This document shows, one piece after another, positions 48,029 through 58,575 of a stretch of 64,000 nucleotides of DNA. Location: positions 42,361,163 to 42,425,162 of the forward strand of contig NC_092868.1 of NCBI RefSeq assembly GCF_032062135.1, in the 5' to 3' direction. Under the pieces are notes generated by a model. That model saw nothing but the letters and a program-made list of their open reading frames with translations. It made no database searches and was not told the origin of the DNA. The stretch is from Pyxicephalus adspersus. Lineage: Eukaryota; Chordata; Amphibia; Anura; Pyxicephalidae. A program made the position numbers and the translations under genes. Every line of letters starts with the position of its first letter. Position 1 is the first letter of the stretch.

Positions 48029-48142
48029 GGAATGGCCCCCTGCACCCTAGGGTGGCCCATGGTCCTGGGTGCCTCCTCCATACACAGCCATGCATAGGAT
48101 GGAAGGTGATGTCCATGGGTTGCACCAATCCCATTCTCTTAC

Positions 48143-48189
48143 CGGAATCGGGGCGAATCCTTGATACATTCTTCAAAATCCACCGTCAT
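48143..48189 (-). CDS. acap3: ACAP-family Arf GTPase-activating protein, first coding exon
   Basis: Read on the minus strand, ATG at 48189-48187 starts the frame MTVDFEECIKDSPRF and the exon ends after the first two bases of an Arg codon (CG), directly before GTAAGA at 48142-48137, a near-perfect splice donor. The 16-residue start is the family signature of ACAP proteins: human ACAP3 begins MTVEFEECVKDSPRFR and ACAP2 MKMTVDFEECLKDSPRFR (from memory). The lack of the extra Met-Lys favours ACAP3; Asp4 is shared with ACAP2, so the paralogue is about 65:35. ACAP proteins bind endosomal membranes through BAR and PH domains and stimulate GTP hydrolysis on Arf6; this exon is the extreme N-terminus before the BAR helices. 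The start has A at -3. The frame stays open upstream, but no upstream ATG fits the family. Exon 2 was not found to the left, so intron 1 exceeds 48 kb. Confidence 0.8.
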
Positions 48190-48610
48190 GATGTCGGTCG
48201 GTGTCCTCAGTGCATTGCAGGCAGAGATGAGGGGTCCAGGGATGGAGAGCCGGGAGGAGGATGCACAGCAATCAGCACACACACTGCGGTTGCATAGAAG
48301 GAGATCCCCGTAGATGGAGCAATCCCAGGGCTGGCACAGCAGCGATAGTCCGGCCGATCTGTGCGCTGTGTACCGGAGACTCCGAGCGTGACTCCTACAG
48401 CCGGCTACCAGCCCAGCCTGTCACTGCCAGGGAGCGTCTGCAAACTCACCGCGCCTGTCACAAGCCGGGGAGCATCTCCGACAATTCACTCCCAGCCTGT
48501 CACCGCTAGGGAGCGTCTGAAAATTATCACACACGCAGAGTGTCACAGCCAGGGAGCGTCTTCAAGTTCACCTAAACACTGAGATATTCAGGGAACGTCT
48601 GCAAATTTTT
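48190..48610 (-). promoter_or_regulatory. ACAP 5' UTR / CpG-rich leader and probable promoter
   Basis: This block immediately upstream of the ACAP start codon is unusually rich in CG dinucleotides for the window (for example CCGGCCGATC near 48351 and CCGGAGACTCCGAGCG near 48374), unlike the CG-poor surroundings. No TATA box was seen. A CpG-rich leader is typical for vertebrate housekeeping genes. A donor-like CGCG|GTGAGT on the minus strand at 48450/48449 could end a separate upstream exon, so the mRNA start is not fixed. The role is inferred from position and composition. Confidence 0.55.
48408..48607. repeat. ~40-bp tandem repeat in the ACAP leader
   Basis: On the minus strand GTGACA plus a variable stretch plus GACGCTCCCTGGC repeats about 4.5 times (units start near 48571, 48541, 48498, 48456 and 48417), with lengths from about 33 to 43 bases. 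On the plus strand each unit shows GCCAGGGAGCGTCTGCAAA. One unit contains the GTGAGT donor-like site. Confidence 0.75.
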
Positions 48611-48694
48611 TCTCAGACAAGAGCGGACAACCTTTCTGATTTGGATCTACATGTTTAAATTAGATTATACAATCCAAGTTTAGAGTGAAGTGAG

Positions 48695-48695
<1 letters not shown>

Positions 48696-48737
<42 letters not shown>

Positions 48738-48853
48738 TTATAATATTATTTATATTATTATTATTTATATTATTATTGTTAATAATAATAATAATAATTA
48801 TATATATATATATAGATATAGATATAAACATATTTAATAATATTATTTATAAT
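48696..48853. repeat. (AAT)n/(ATT)n and (TA)n microsatellite
   Basis: AAT runs (48696-48722) are followed by ATT runs and again AAT, so the tract can fold on itself, then a TA run at 48799-48813. It lies about 100 bases upstream of the CpG-rich leader. Confidence 0.9.
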
Positions 48854-49435
48854 TGTTAGTATACCCATTACCACACACAATGCCTATTGGTGGCCAGCAG
48901 CAACACACATTTTTCTTATAATTGGGCATTGCAGCACGATACAAGTATTGCCAGTTATAGTTAGTTATGCGTATTGTGCAGTACAGGTTCCCTTTAAAAT
49001 GTTCCTAGTTAAAAGGAGATTATTGCCTGACCCAGCTTGGACACTTATCTCATTTCCTAAGCCCCAACAGATGATTGTTGCTGGAAATGATCAATAGAGA
49101 GTGAACTGCACCCGCTGTGCTCTCCTTTATAGAAGAATGTACAGTTGGGTTTCCCATTCAGTCATTCATCAATCAATCCACCATGGCTGATTGATGAACA
49201 ATCGCAGGCGATTGCTGTATACATGTCAGATTTTTGCTCAAGACAAGCACAACCATCATGTTGAGTGACTATTATCCGCAGTTTGTATGATGCTTTAGTT
49301 TTATGGTATCACAGGGCATCTACCAAAAGTGTACAAAGTTGATGACAACGAGGCCCTGAGACAGAACAAAAATAAAAAATTGAAAAAGTAAACCAATGCT
49401 AATACATGTCAGCGTCTTTGTCCTTTTACACATAT
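48854..49435. other. unannotated
   Basis: No gene or clear repeat is seen. The phrase GCCTGACCCAGCTTGGACACTT near 49026 may belong to a repeat but has no partner here. Confidence 0.3.
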
Positions 49436-49757
49436 GGGCAGCATGGTGGCTCAGTGGTTAGCTTTCAGGCTTTCTGGCCTGCCATGTTCAAATCTCATCC
49501 AGGGCACTATCTGCATGGAGTTTGCAGCTTCTCGCCATGTTGTGTGGGTGCTCCAGTTTCTTCCCACATTCTAAAAACAAAGTTAGATTAATTGGCTCCC
49601 CCAAAATTGACCTTAGACTGTATTATTGACATATGACTATGGTAGGGCTATTAGATTGTGAGCCTATATAAGAGTCAGCTAGTGATATGACTATGGACTT
49701 TGTACTGCACTGTGTAATATGTTGGCTCTATATAAATTAAATAACAATAAATAAATA
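49436..49757 (+). mobile_element. tRNA-derived SINE
   Basis: GGGCAGCATGGTGGCTCAGT opens the element. The B box region is decayed (GTTCAAATCTC). The body has ACTATCTGCATGGAGTTTGC, TTGACATATGACTATGGTAG and 'TTAGATTGTGAGCC', and the tail TGTAATATGTTGGCTCTATA. Confidence 0.87.
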
Positions 49758-50682
49758 GGACATAGTGTAAAAGTGTAACCTTAATGTTGTGGTTTTACAC
49801 TGAGATATAGATACTAACTGTTCTATAAATGTGTACCCATGTTCTCATTCTAATGAACTATGGGCAAGCAACTCAATAGTCAGCTGAAAAACAGATATTT
49901 GAGCTTTTATATTGTCAAAAGTCTTGTGATTGTATTCTGCCAGACTTGTCACCCAGACACCCCTGCCAGACAGCACAGCCAGACCCTGACCAATGATAGC
50001 GAGCACTGATAAGTCATTGGTCTACTCACCCTGCTTTCTACTACCAGCAAGATCTTTATGCCATATTCCATCATTTCTGATTTCTAAGCCTCGTGCATTA
50101 AGAACATTTACTCATACATAAAAAAAAGGGCACTTGGCAAGCATTTGTGATACCCTCCAAGCACCCCTGACTGCCAGGTCTGCAGTGGAAGAATGAGAAT
50201 ATATTTCCTGATTCACAAGCAGGTCCTCAGATCACCAGATTATTGACAAAAGGGTGGTGCCGTGATGTACTACACCTATCTTTGGAAGAAATGGATGATT
50301 ATTAGCCTTGTGAATCAGAAACAATTGACAATGTTTCCAATATATTGCTTTCAGCTTTTTTAATCCTTCCATTTTTCCTCCCATTCCTGATGATCTGCAG
50401 TTTCTTTTAGCCACCTCCTGTTTATACGTACTCAGGTGCAATCATCGCTGTGTGGCTTCCTGAGACAATGATTTACATTATGTGCACAGCTGCTTGTTAT
50501 CTCTATCAGGATGTGAATGGGTGACAACACTGGAGCATACCTCAGAGAAGGTTGTCACCCCATAAAAAAGAACCTTCAGTTATTCTAAAACTGCAGAAGT
50601 AAAATGAATGAAAGTTTATTAGAATTGCTTTAATATCATGAAGTGTATGAAACTTTAGTGATTAGTTTTTTTAGAACCTAAG
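49758..50682. other. unannotated apart from a short inverted repeat
   Basis: TTTCCTGATTCACAAG at 50204-50219 and CTTGTGAATCAGAAA at 50317-50331 are inverted repeats enclosing about 97 bases, possibly a small MITE. Nothing else is supported. Confidence 0.35.
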
Positions 50683-51066
50683 GCAGCTCGGTGGCTCAGT
50701 GGTTAGCAATCCTGCCTTTAGTGTCCTCGTTTAGAAACTTCCAGTGGTAAGGAGACCGCTGTCACCTCCCTCCCAAGTGTTCCCTGGCGTTGTCACCCTG
50801 TAGCATGCAGTTTTGGAGTTTGCAGGTTCTCCCGTGTTTGCGTGGGCTACCTCCGGGTATTTCGGTTTTCTCCCACATTCCAAAAATGCAGTTAGGTAAT
50901 TTGGCTTCCCCCAAAATTGACCTTAGATTGTATTAAAGACACATGACTATGGGAGAGTTATTAGATTGTGAGCTCTTTTTGAGGGACAGCTAGTGACATG
51001 ACTATGGACATTGTACAGCGCTCCGTAATATGTCAGAGCTATATAAATACTGTATAATAGTAATGA
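50683..51066 (+). mobile_element. tRNA-derived SINE with altered central part
   Basis: GGCAGCTCGGTGGCTCAGTG is followed by TGCCTTTAGTG, but then about 80 bases (50720-50800) differ from the other copies and the B box is absent. The standard body resumes at GCAGTTTTGGAGTTTGCAGG and the tail GTACAGCGCTCCGTAATATG, GAGCTATATAAATACTGTA is intact. Confidence 0.85.
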
Positions 51067-51763
51067 TAAGCCAGGAAAATGCTCACAATGGCTTTCCAGA
51101 TCAAAGAATAAATGATCCTCTTAGTAAACTTACATCTGGAATAAAAAGCATGCAAGTTGGTACGGTGATTGGAATGAAAATCAGCAAAGCTTGCTTCTGT
51201 TTGTATCATGTGTAGTCACCCTTGGCTTATTACAGTATATTTTGGCTTTAAGCCCTATTATGACCACAAGAGGGCAGCATAACAAGTCCTAATACTCCAG
51301 CAATGCTTGGCCAAGAATATAGCAGTGTGCAGTTTATCAACTGTTGTGTGGTGCTGCATATCTGCCAACCGCCTTTGTCATATTTCATCTAGATAGCGTT
51401 TCTCTTACATGCTTTAAAAACTATTTACTCTCCTCTGAAAATTTTTGGCTCAACCACAAAAACATATTTCTGAAAAAACATGTTTGGGAGTATATAAACA
51501 TCTCATTTGATCTGTTTAATAAGACCACATATGAAGCTTTACAAAATATAATAACATTACAATATTCGCCCAGTGTTTGCTTTATGAGTTAAATATTGCA
51601 GCGCCAAACATCCTTCTGACTTACTATTGTAGCCTGTCTTGTTGGTAAGTCTAAAACATTCTGAACTATGAATCAAAGATTCCAGTTTATACTGATCCCT
51701 TAACCAAAAACCACAAGCTACATCAGCCTAAAATAAGTCACCCTTAAACTAAGTTTTGCTTTT
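51067..51763. other. unannotated
   Basis: No exon or repeat could be supported. An 82-codon open frame at 51344-51592 has no recognised motif. Confidence 0.3.
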
Positions 51764-52775
51764 TTTTTGTTTCAATAGATTTTTATTGGTTTTATATCAA
51801 ATACAGATAATAGACAGGTACAAGAATAGCAAAATAGCAAGAACCATTCAAGTATGAACAATTTGTACATATACACATAAAAACAGGAGTAACACACATA
51901 TATTACATGTAACAAGGACAACATGAAAACAAGGGGGGAAGGGAAAAAGGAGAAGAGGGGACAGGTTGTTCAAGCAGTTTAGAAAATCAACTGACATTTT
52001 CTAGAAATGTACATATGACGATATAGTCAGCAATTAGCAATCCCAGGCCATGGGCATATAGTATTCAAACCATGGTAACCATATTTTCTGAAATTTAAAT
52101 ACAGAAGTGGTTAGTAAGGTCCTCATCCTCTCGTTTACTATCGTTTACTATGTTGGAAGTTGCAGACCACAAGGCCTTGGCCAGCATCATTTTGGCTGAA
52201 GAACAGATATGTTAACAATTTTAAATTGATTATTGGTGGAGACTGATGGTTTCAAATTCAAAAGTGCCTCAACGTTTAGGAAAAGAGCCTCCCACAATTG
52301 TATAGGCCATTTGATATACCCTAGTCCAGAACCTCCTCACTTTTCGGCACTCCCACCATATATGATAAAGAGTTCCCACAGTTTTGCAGCCCCTAAAGCA
52401 ATCACCCTAGCGGGTCGGCTTGAACTTGGCAAGCTTAGATGACATCATGTACCACCTCAACATCAGTTTATAGTTAGCTTCCACCGCAGACACTTTAACC
52501 GTAGACCAAATTTTATCCCAGTCCTCCTGCTCGAGTGATATACCCAAATCTGTTTCCCATCTAAACATATAGGAGGGGGGTGGACATAATTTTCTGCACC
52601 AGGTTGCTATACAGAGCTGACAAAACTCTCTTAGCATGACACAATTTTTCAAACCAAGTCATCTTGATAAGACCGGTGGACTGTCCCAGCCTAGACTGGG
52701 CAAAATGTTGGATTTGGAGGTACCCAAAGAGCTCTTTAAAAGCTCTTTCGAAAGTTTTTAGGGGAAAGTGATGGA
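51764..52775 (-). pseudogene. L1/Tx1-type LINE ORF2 C-terminus and 3' UTR
   Basis: On the minus strand the C-terminal part of an L1-like ORF2 protein is visible: LFGYLQIQHFAQ near 52690, then WETDLGISLEQEDWDKIW (about 52560-52510), YKLMLRWYMMSSKLAKF (about 52470-52425), and the Cys-rich end GCKTVGTLYHIWWECRKV (about 52395-52335) with C, H and C spaced as in the L1 C-terminal cysteine motif. The frame is broken by stops and a shift. The 3' UTR ends with AATAAAAATCTATTG and an A run at about 51763-51771, as expected for L1 poly-A tails. The endonuclease and most of the reverse transcriptase are missing (5' truncation). It is a dead insertion. Confidence 0.85.
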
Positions 52776-52799
52776 TTTAAAGGTCTTATTTTCTACCTT

Positions 52800-54210
52800 A
52801 TGGATAAGCCAATTGGAAGAACACCTCTATAAGCAACCATACCCTCATAAGATAGCTTCATTTATTTTAAGGGTATGCCAATGGTGAGATCACTACTTTC
52901 TGAGTCCATACCCTCATCAACGGGTCTCGTAAGTCCATATTTTCTTCTTGTTTACTTGATATGACAATGTTTTCTTCATACTTATATTTACTATTGATTT
53001 CTTGGCATGCCAATGGTAATATCTCACTCTTTGCATCTGTACCATCCATAAATGGTCTGCTTCTTAATTTATACCCTCTTCAAATGTTTTTATTTATTGG
53101 CATGCCGATGATAACATCTTCCTCTTTGCGTTATACCCTCTTTAAAGGGTTCCTTTTATGTATATAAAGTATAACAATGGTGAGATTTTCCCCTTGTGTC
53201 CATTTGCACTTTATAATCTTCCTAAATCGGTATGCCAATGGTGAGATCCCCTTCCTTGCATGTATAATCTCTGCAAATGGATCTTATTGATTAATTGGCA
53301 TGTTAATGGTAATTTCTCATTCTTTGCATGTATACTCTCTATAAATGGCTTCTTTTATTGTATGGCAATGGCAGTATCACCCTTTTTGCAGTCATACCTT
53401 CTTCAAATCGCTTCTTTTAATATATTGAGAAGCCAATGGGGAGATCTCCCTCTTTGCGTCTGTACCCACTTCAAATAGCTCCTATTCTATGGGTATGCTA
53501 ATGAACAGATCTCCCTTTTTGTGTCCATACTCCCTTCAAATAGATTTTTTTTTTTTGGTACTGATGTTGAGATCTCCCCCTTTGGGCTCATACTTTTTAT
53601 AAATGGCTTCCTTTACTTCATGGGTATGTGAATGGCGAGATCACCCTTTTTGTGTCCACATCTTCTTTGCGTCCATACACTATGTAAGAGGCTTCTGTTA
53701 TATATGGATTTTTCAAATAACATAGGTGTGCCAATAGTGAGACTGTCTTTGCATTTATACTCTCTATTCGTATGCTTTTTATTATTTTAATGGTGTGCCA
53801 ATGTTACATTACCTTTATACCTCATGGGTACAGACTTCATGGGTATGTCATTACTGAGATTGCCCTTTTTTGAATCCATACCTTTATTGATGGCTTCTTT
53901 TGTTTCAGAGTATGCCAAATGAGAGCTTGCTTCTTTTACACCCATTTTCAATTTTTTTTTTATTTCATGGATATGCTAATGGCAAGATCTCCCTCTTTTT
54001 GTGCACATATCCTGTTCAAATTTTTTTATTTTATAGGTATTTTATTTGCGTAAATACCCCCTGTAAATGGCTTCTGTTATATTAACAGTATGATTTCTTT
54101 TAGCGGCTTCGTTTATTTTATTAGTATGCCAATAGATCCCCATGTGTTCATCTTCTCCCTGTTGGCCTTTTTTTAATCCATACCCTCTTCTTACAAACTT
54201 TTTTTTGTGT
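52800..54210. repeat. decayed ~65-bp tandem array
   Basis: The phrases GGTATGCCAATGGTGAGATC, 'CTCTTTGCGTCCATACC', 'CTTCAAATGGCTTC' and 'TTTATTTTATGG' recur in that order about 20 times, with 'GCCAATGG'-like anchors near 52875, 53006, 53100, 53168, 53230, 53298, 53358, 53429 and 53493, mostly 60 to 70 bases apart. Units are strongly diverged. The array starts where the L1 fragment's 5' end stops. Many short open frames here are by-products. Confidence 0.82.
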
Positions 54211-54255
54211 ACTCCACGTTACTCTTGATTATACAGGACCCATGATCCTCTATAG

Positions 54256-54757
54256 CAGGGGTGTCAAACTCCGGCCTGCAGGCCAAATCTGGCCCTTATG
54301 GTCCTTTTTATTTTTTTAACCCCCCCAAAGAATTCCGAAAATGAACTACATCTGGCCCGCCCACCCGCATTACCACCTCACATCATCATTTTCAATATAT
54401 GCAATACATTATACAAGACATTATTCCTGTACACCCATCATGTGACACAAAACCTAGGCAATGATCACATGGTGCCTGACTACCAGGGGCATTGTGTTTG
54501 TTTCAATCCACTAGAGACTGCATAGTGTAATATTTAGTGTCAGACAAACTTGTGATGTTGGATGATGAACAACACACAGTCTGCATAGATAGAAAGAAAT
54601 TGGTCTTTTCAACCATAAAGTGTGTGTAGAGGGGTTTGTTTTTGTTAGTTAAGGATAAAGTAGTAAACTTCCTCACTTTTTTCAATAAATTTCAAGTTTG
54701 GCCCCCGACTTAAGTTTTTAATTTCGGCCCTCTGTGTATTGGAGTTTGACACCCCTG
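54256..54757. mobile_element. hAT-type non-autonomous element with 8-bp target duplication
   Basis: The left end CAGGGGTGTCAAACTCCGGC and right end, on the minus strand, CAGGGGTGTCAAACTCCAAT are inverted repeats of about 17 bases typical of hAT elements. The flanks are CTCTATAG at 54248-54255 and CTCTATCG at 54758-54765, an 8-bp target duplication with one mismatch. 'GGCCAAATCTGGCCC' and 'TTTGGCCCCCGAC' lie just inside the ends. The 502-bp body has no transposase frame. Confidence 0.87.
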
Positions 54758-54867
54758 CTCTATCGCTATCTGCAGTATGTAATGTTTTGTGATATTTGCA
54801 TTCTGCTTATTTCATGTCTATTTGCAATATCATACTGAGAGATGGAATTAATGAGAGCAGATGGAAC

Positions 54868-55100
54868 TCTTACTCATCCTATTAGGCTTGCTCCTACTTT
54901 ACACACATTTAAAGGAACCCCTAAATCCCACCTTTTTAATCTTCTTCATCTGTCTTTTAACCCATCACTAATTAGCTGCCATTCCTCACCCCTTCCTATT
55001 GTATACTAATCTCCCCCAACCTTTTAGATTGTGAACTCTTTGGGGCAGGGTTCTCTTGCTGTTGTGTTGTTTGTATTTGTCATTTGCTATCCTATGCTAT
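54868..55100 (+). repeat. L2-type LINE 3' fragment
   Basis: CCTATTAGGCTTGCTCCTAC, ACACATTTAAAGGAACC and 'TTTTAGATTGTGAACTCTTT' followed by 'GTATTTGTCATTTGC' correspond to the last codons and 3' UTR of the L2 copy at 35180. The final tail is lost. Confidence 0.65.
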
Positions 55101-57313
55101 ATATCTGCTAATTTAGTTTGCAGTGCAGTTGCACTCTTACTGTACTCTCCTGTTAAAAAAAGTACAAATTTCAAGTAATCACAAGTAAAAAGCTTCTTCC
55201 TGCCTGCAGGATACTGATGACATCATCTAATCCTAGGGAAAGTTCTTACACTTTTGATGTATATTGTGACCCAGTTAGAAATGTTGCAGGTCTCATCAAT
55301 TGAGAGCTTTGTGAACAATAAAAGAGAATCGGTACAGCTCAGAAAGCCACCCTTGGTGTGAACAGCGTAACTCAGGAATATATGATGAGTATACAAGTAT
55401 ATGAGTCGCCACCAAAGAACAAAAAGGGAAAGAATCATATAATAATATTGTAAATAAATATTGTTCATTGAATTAACCTGAAATGATAAGGAAACATTGA
55501 TTTGTAATGGATTGGTGTATTATTTTTTACAGTGAAAAGGCCTACAATTATTATTTAGGAAAAGACATCTGGATTACCAACCCTAATCATCTAGGAAAAG
55601 TGCTATATATTTATCTATGAAGTCTCAATACTTTTAAATCTAATGGCGTACCCATCATAATTCGCACAAACTATCTTGGCTACACCTCTTTTTGCACTTA
55701 TTCGAACATCCGGAAATCATTTGATCATAATAATACAACTATTGTAATGGTTGGACATCCCCCTAAGTTAACCCTGATTTTTTCAAGGACACCCAGCTAT
55801 CCCTCATTTATACCTTAAGACACCGCAAAAATGTCTCTCTTTTCCTCTGTCAGGCCATCTTCTTGGCAAATGACTATCACCAACTTGAATCTCGGTATCC
55901 CCTGAGGAAGCAAATATGCAAAATGCGTTGGTAAACAAGACAAACTTTCATCACTTTGAATAAGATAGTCTGTGACCTGTGAAAAAAAAAGTGTTCTCAC
56001 ATGATGTTCTGTGAGCCCACTTTACACCAGATTTTAAGTACATAATATTGTCTCTGCATCCAAACTTTGTTTTCACTAAACAATTCGTCAAAAAAGCCAT
56101 CTTTTGTCCACTTTTCTTCCCATTATCAATATCACAGGCTTGGCGAGTAGACATTACTATTTTCACAACCTTGATTTCTCTTTTTTGGCATACCTTTTTT
56201 TTCACCAAATAATAAAAAATGGTAATAATAATGTCAAGATTATTTGTAATAGTACAGAGTTAAACTTCACACTGGGCATCCAACCCCTCGACTCGAGCAA
56301 CCCCTGACTCATCACCAAGTCTCTGGCAAGGGGTGGACCTATGACACCCTAAACTCACTGGATTAGCTGGGTGTCATTAAATCTGATCAGAGTGCTTGTT
56401 TTTGACCAGTGACTTAATTTAGAAATATTGGTATAGCATGACAGCCAGTTAGTTAGCATTTTCAGCAAGAAGCAGAAATGAAAGCCGCTGGTGTTTTCTT
56501 TAAATTCATGCATACGTTTAGCTTTTAGTGAACAAACCTTACAATACAATGACAGACATGTATTATATATTGCACTAAGGATATTAATATTAAAAAAATG
56601 TTTTTCAAATTACCTTCATTTTGATTTTTTTTATTGATAATACAAAAGAACAATAAACTATGCTGGAGTACTGTATATATCTCCTAGTCAACTCTGCTGC
56701 TGACGTTATAACTGTGCGACATGTGCTTTAAAAGCCGCTGAAACCGCTCTATAGTTTTAGTTATGCTATGAAGTAGTCCCATTGATGCCTGAAGAGTGGA
56801 GCTGAATTTTATGCACAATAAAGCACAAACAAATTTGTTGATGTAAAAACTAAGTAGCTAAAATATCCCAAATTGTTGTTGATGGGAAGAAATGGGAAGA
56901 AAATATGGAAGAAATCCATATTTTCTGAGCAGGCAGTTAAGTAGTGCATTCTAGGGTCCTTTCATGCCGGCAAGTCTCTGTAAGGTCGCATGGTGTACTG
57001 TGCTGTGGAGGTGAAAGTTGTTGCAGACCATATGACGTCATCACCCTGGGCTTACTGTGGGAATGATGGGCAGCAAAATTCGATATTTATTGTTTTTCCA
57101 GTATATTGGAACGAAATACAGGTGGGTAATTATCCTATATTGCAGTTTTGTATCCAGGGCAACATGTTTCAGGGTTATGTATCGCAGTAGTCTGTAAGAG
57201 ATAAACACTAGCTGGATGACATTTAGCTTTCTGCTGTATGAACAGTTTCCATGTACTGTTCTTTTCATATCATCGGTGCTGCTGGCCTCCTAAAGTCTAC
57301 AGGAACTCAAATA
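55101..57313. other. unannotated except a hammerhead-like motif
   Basis: Open frames on both strands at 55815-56307 have no recognised motif. No gene could be supported. The motif at 55902 is listed separately. Confidence 0.3.
55902..55930 (+). ncRNA. hammerhead-ribozyme-like motif, degraded
   Basis: CTGAGGAAGCAAATATGCAAAATGCGTTGG has the same plan as the motif at 37405 (CTGANGAA, short helix GCA/TGC, AAA, TGCGTTG), but the conserved GAAA is CAAAA-like, so it is likely inactive. Confidence 0.3.
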
Positions 57314-57466
57314 TTATTATTACACAGGTTTTATATAGTGCCAACATATTACGCAGCGCTGTACAAAGTGAATAGTCATGTCACTAGCTGTACCTCAAAG
57401 GGGCTCACAATCTAATGTCCATACCATAGTCATATGTCTTCAATTCAGTCTAAGGTCAGTTTTTTT
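57314..57466 (-). mobile_element. tRNA-derived SINE, 3' part only
   Basis: On the minus strand TTAGATTGTGAGCCCCTTTG, 'AGCTAGTGACATGACTATTC', 'GTACAGCGCTGCGTAATATG' and 'TTGGCACTATATAAAACC' are present. The tRNA-like 5' half is missing. Confidence 0.85.
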
Positions 57467-57641
57467 TCATGAAAACTACAAATGTAAATGAAATGACATT
57501 AACACGTTAAGAAATATATAAGATTTTAGTTTGGGTCAGCTAATGTAGGGCTGAAAGTCCCAGCATGTCCTGCTTTTATTTACCTATTGCCCAAAAGTAG
57601 CTTTAAAGCAGCAATTTGCCAATCAGGGTTCATGTTTACAG

Positions 57642-58182
57642 TGAAAGTAAACCCAAACCTAACCCAAAACAATAAAATCACACTTACCTTCAATCCCACA
57701 GATCAGTCTGTCCGTTGGAAGGTTCATCCATAGGGTCCTGTGTCGTCCCGGTATCTGTCTGCGGCCCGGTGCAGAGGGAGCAGCAAGCGCCATTTTTCCT
57801 CTCTTCTTTGGGGTTCTTCATCCTATGTCACCCGATCTTGCACTGTGCAGGGGCGGAATCGGGTGACATAGATTGGGAAAAAAACTTGCCGATCTCACTG
57901 CGCATGAGTGGGATTGGAATTTTTTTTTCTCTATTGATGAAAGAGCTCATTCTGTGCATGACCAAGATGCTTGGGCATGCGCAGAGGAAGCAGCCAAGAG
58001 CCTCCTGGGATGCGTGATGTAGGTATCCCAGTAGGCTCTGCACTCTCATTCATTAGGGGGCGGTGCTCCACCCTTTTTTTTCAAAATAAAAGGGTTTTGC
58101 ACTTAAAATACAAACAAAATGTTACTACATTAATAAATGTAACGTAAATAAATGTAAAGTGAAAATTTTGTGTTTAGGCACA
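57642..58182 (-). mobile_element. TTAA-flanked MITE, copy 4
   Basis: The left end AGTGAAAGTAAACCCAAACC is decayed and the right end is AAATTTTGTGTTTAGGCACAG. The interior has CAATCCCACAGATCAGTCTG, CGATCTCACTGCGCATGAG, GGGCATGCGCAGAGGAAGCA, GCCAAGAGCCTCCTGGGATG and GGGGGCGGTGCTCCACCC as in copy 3. The 100-codon frame inside is a shadow. Confidence 0.75.
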
Positions 58183-58252
58183 GTCCCCAGAATTGTTAGC
58201 GTTTGTTTCTGAACCAATCAGACATTGCATAGCATTCTTTAGTCTGCTAAAT

Positions 58253-58564
58253 CAGCAGTTGCCAACTGATGATCTGTTAGAAAATTTTGGTGGTCGCAGA
58301 AAAATTACTTGGCAGTTGCGCCCCCCCTGTGTGGTCCTTCTCCTGAACCCACTGATCATGCCCCCTGTAGTCACAGCCGTGCGCTACTGTACCCCCAGGC
58401 ATTTAGCAAGCAGGTCTGAGCCTGCGATGGGAGAGTGGGTGGGTTCTGACATCATGATGTCACTCTGGGGGAAGTTTCTTCCCCTTTGAGTGACACATGG
58501 CTCCCACCGCATGCATGGGATTTAAAATTATGAATTTAGTGGTCTGAAAGGTTGTCGATCACTG
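58253..58564. mobile_element. hAT-like foldback-family element
   Basis: The left end CAGCAGTTGCCAACTGATGA and right end, on the minus strand, CAGTGATCGACAACCTTTC are inverted repeats. The inner sequence GAGAGTGGGTGGGTTCTGAC, ATCATGATGTCACTCTGGGG and TTCTTCCCCTTTGAGTGACA matches the arm of the foldback at 28747. No good 8-bp target duplication was seen. Confidence 0.72.
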
Positions 58565-58575
58565 TTAAACAACAG

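Noticed and set aside
47904..48176. 90-residue minus-strand frame overlapping the ACAP exon
   Set aside because: It is in a different frame from the conserved MTVDFEEC start and reads through the splice donor into intron repeats.
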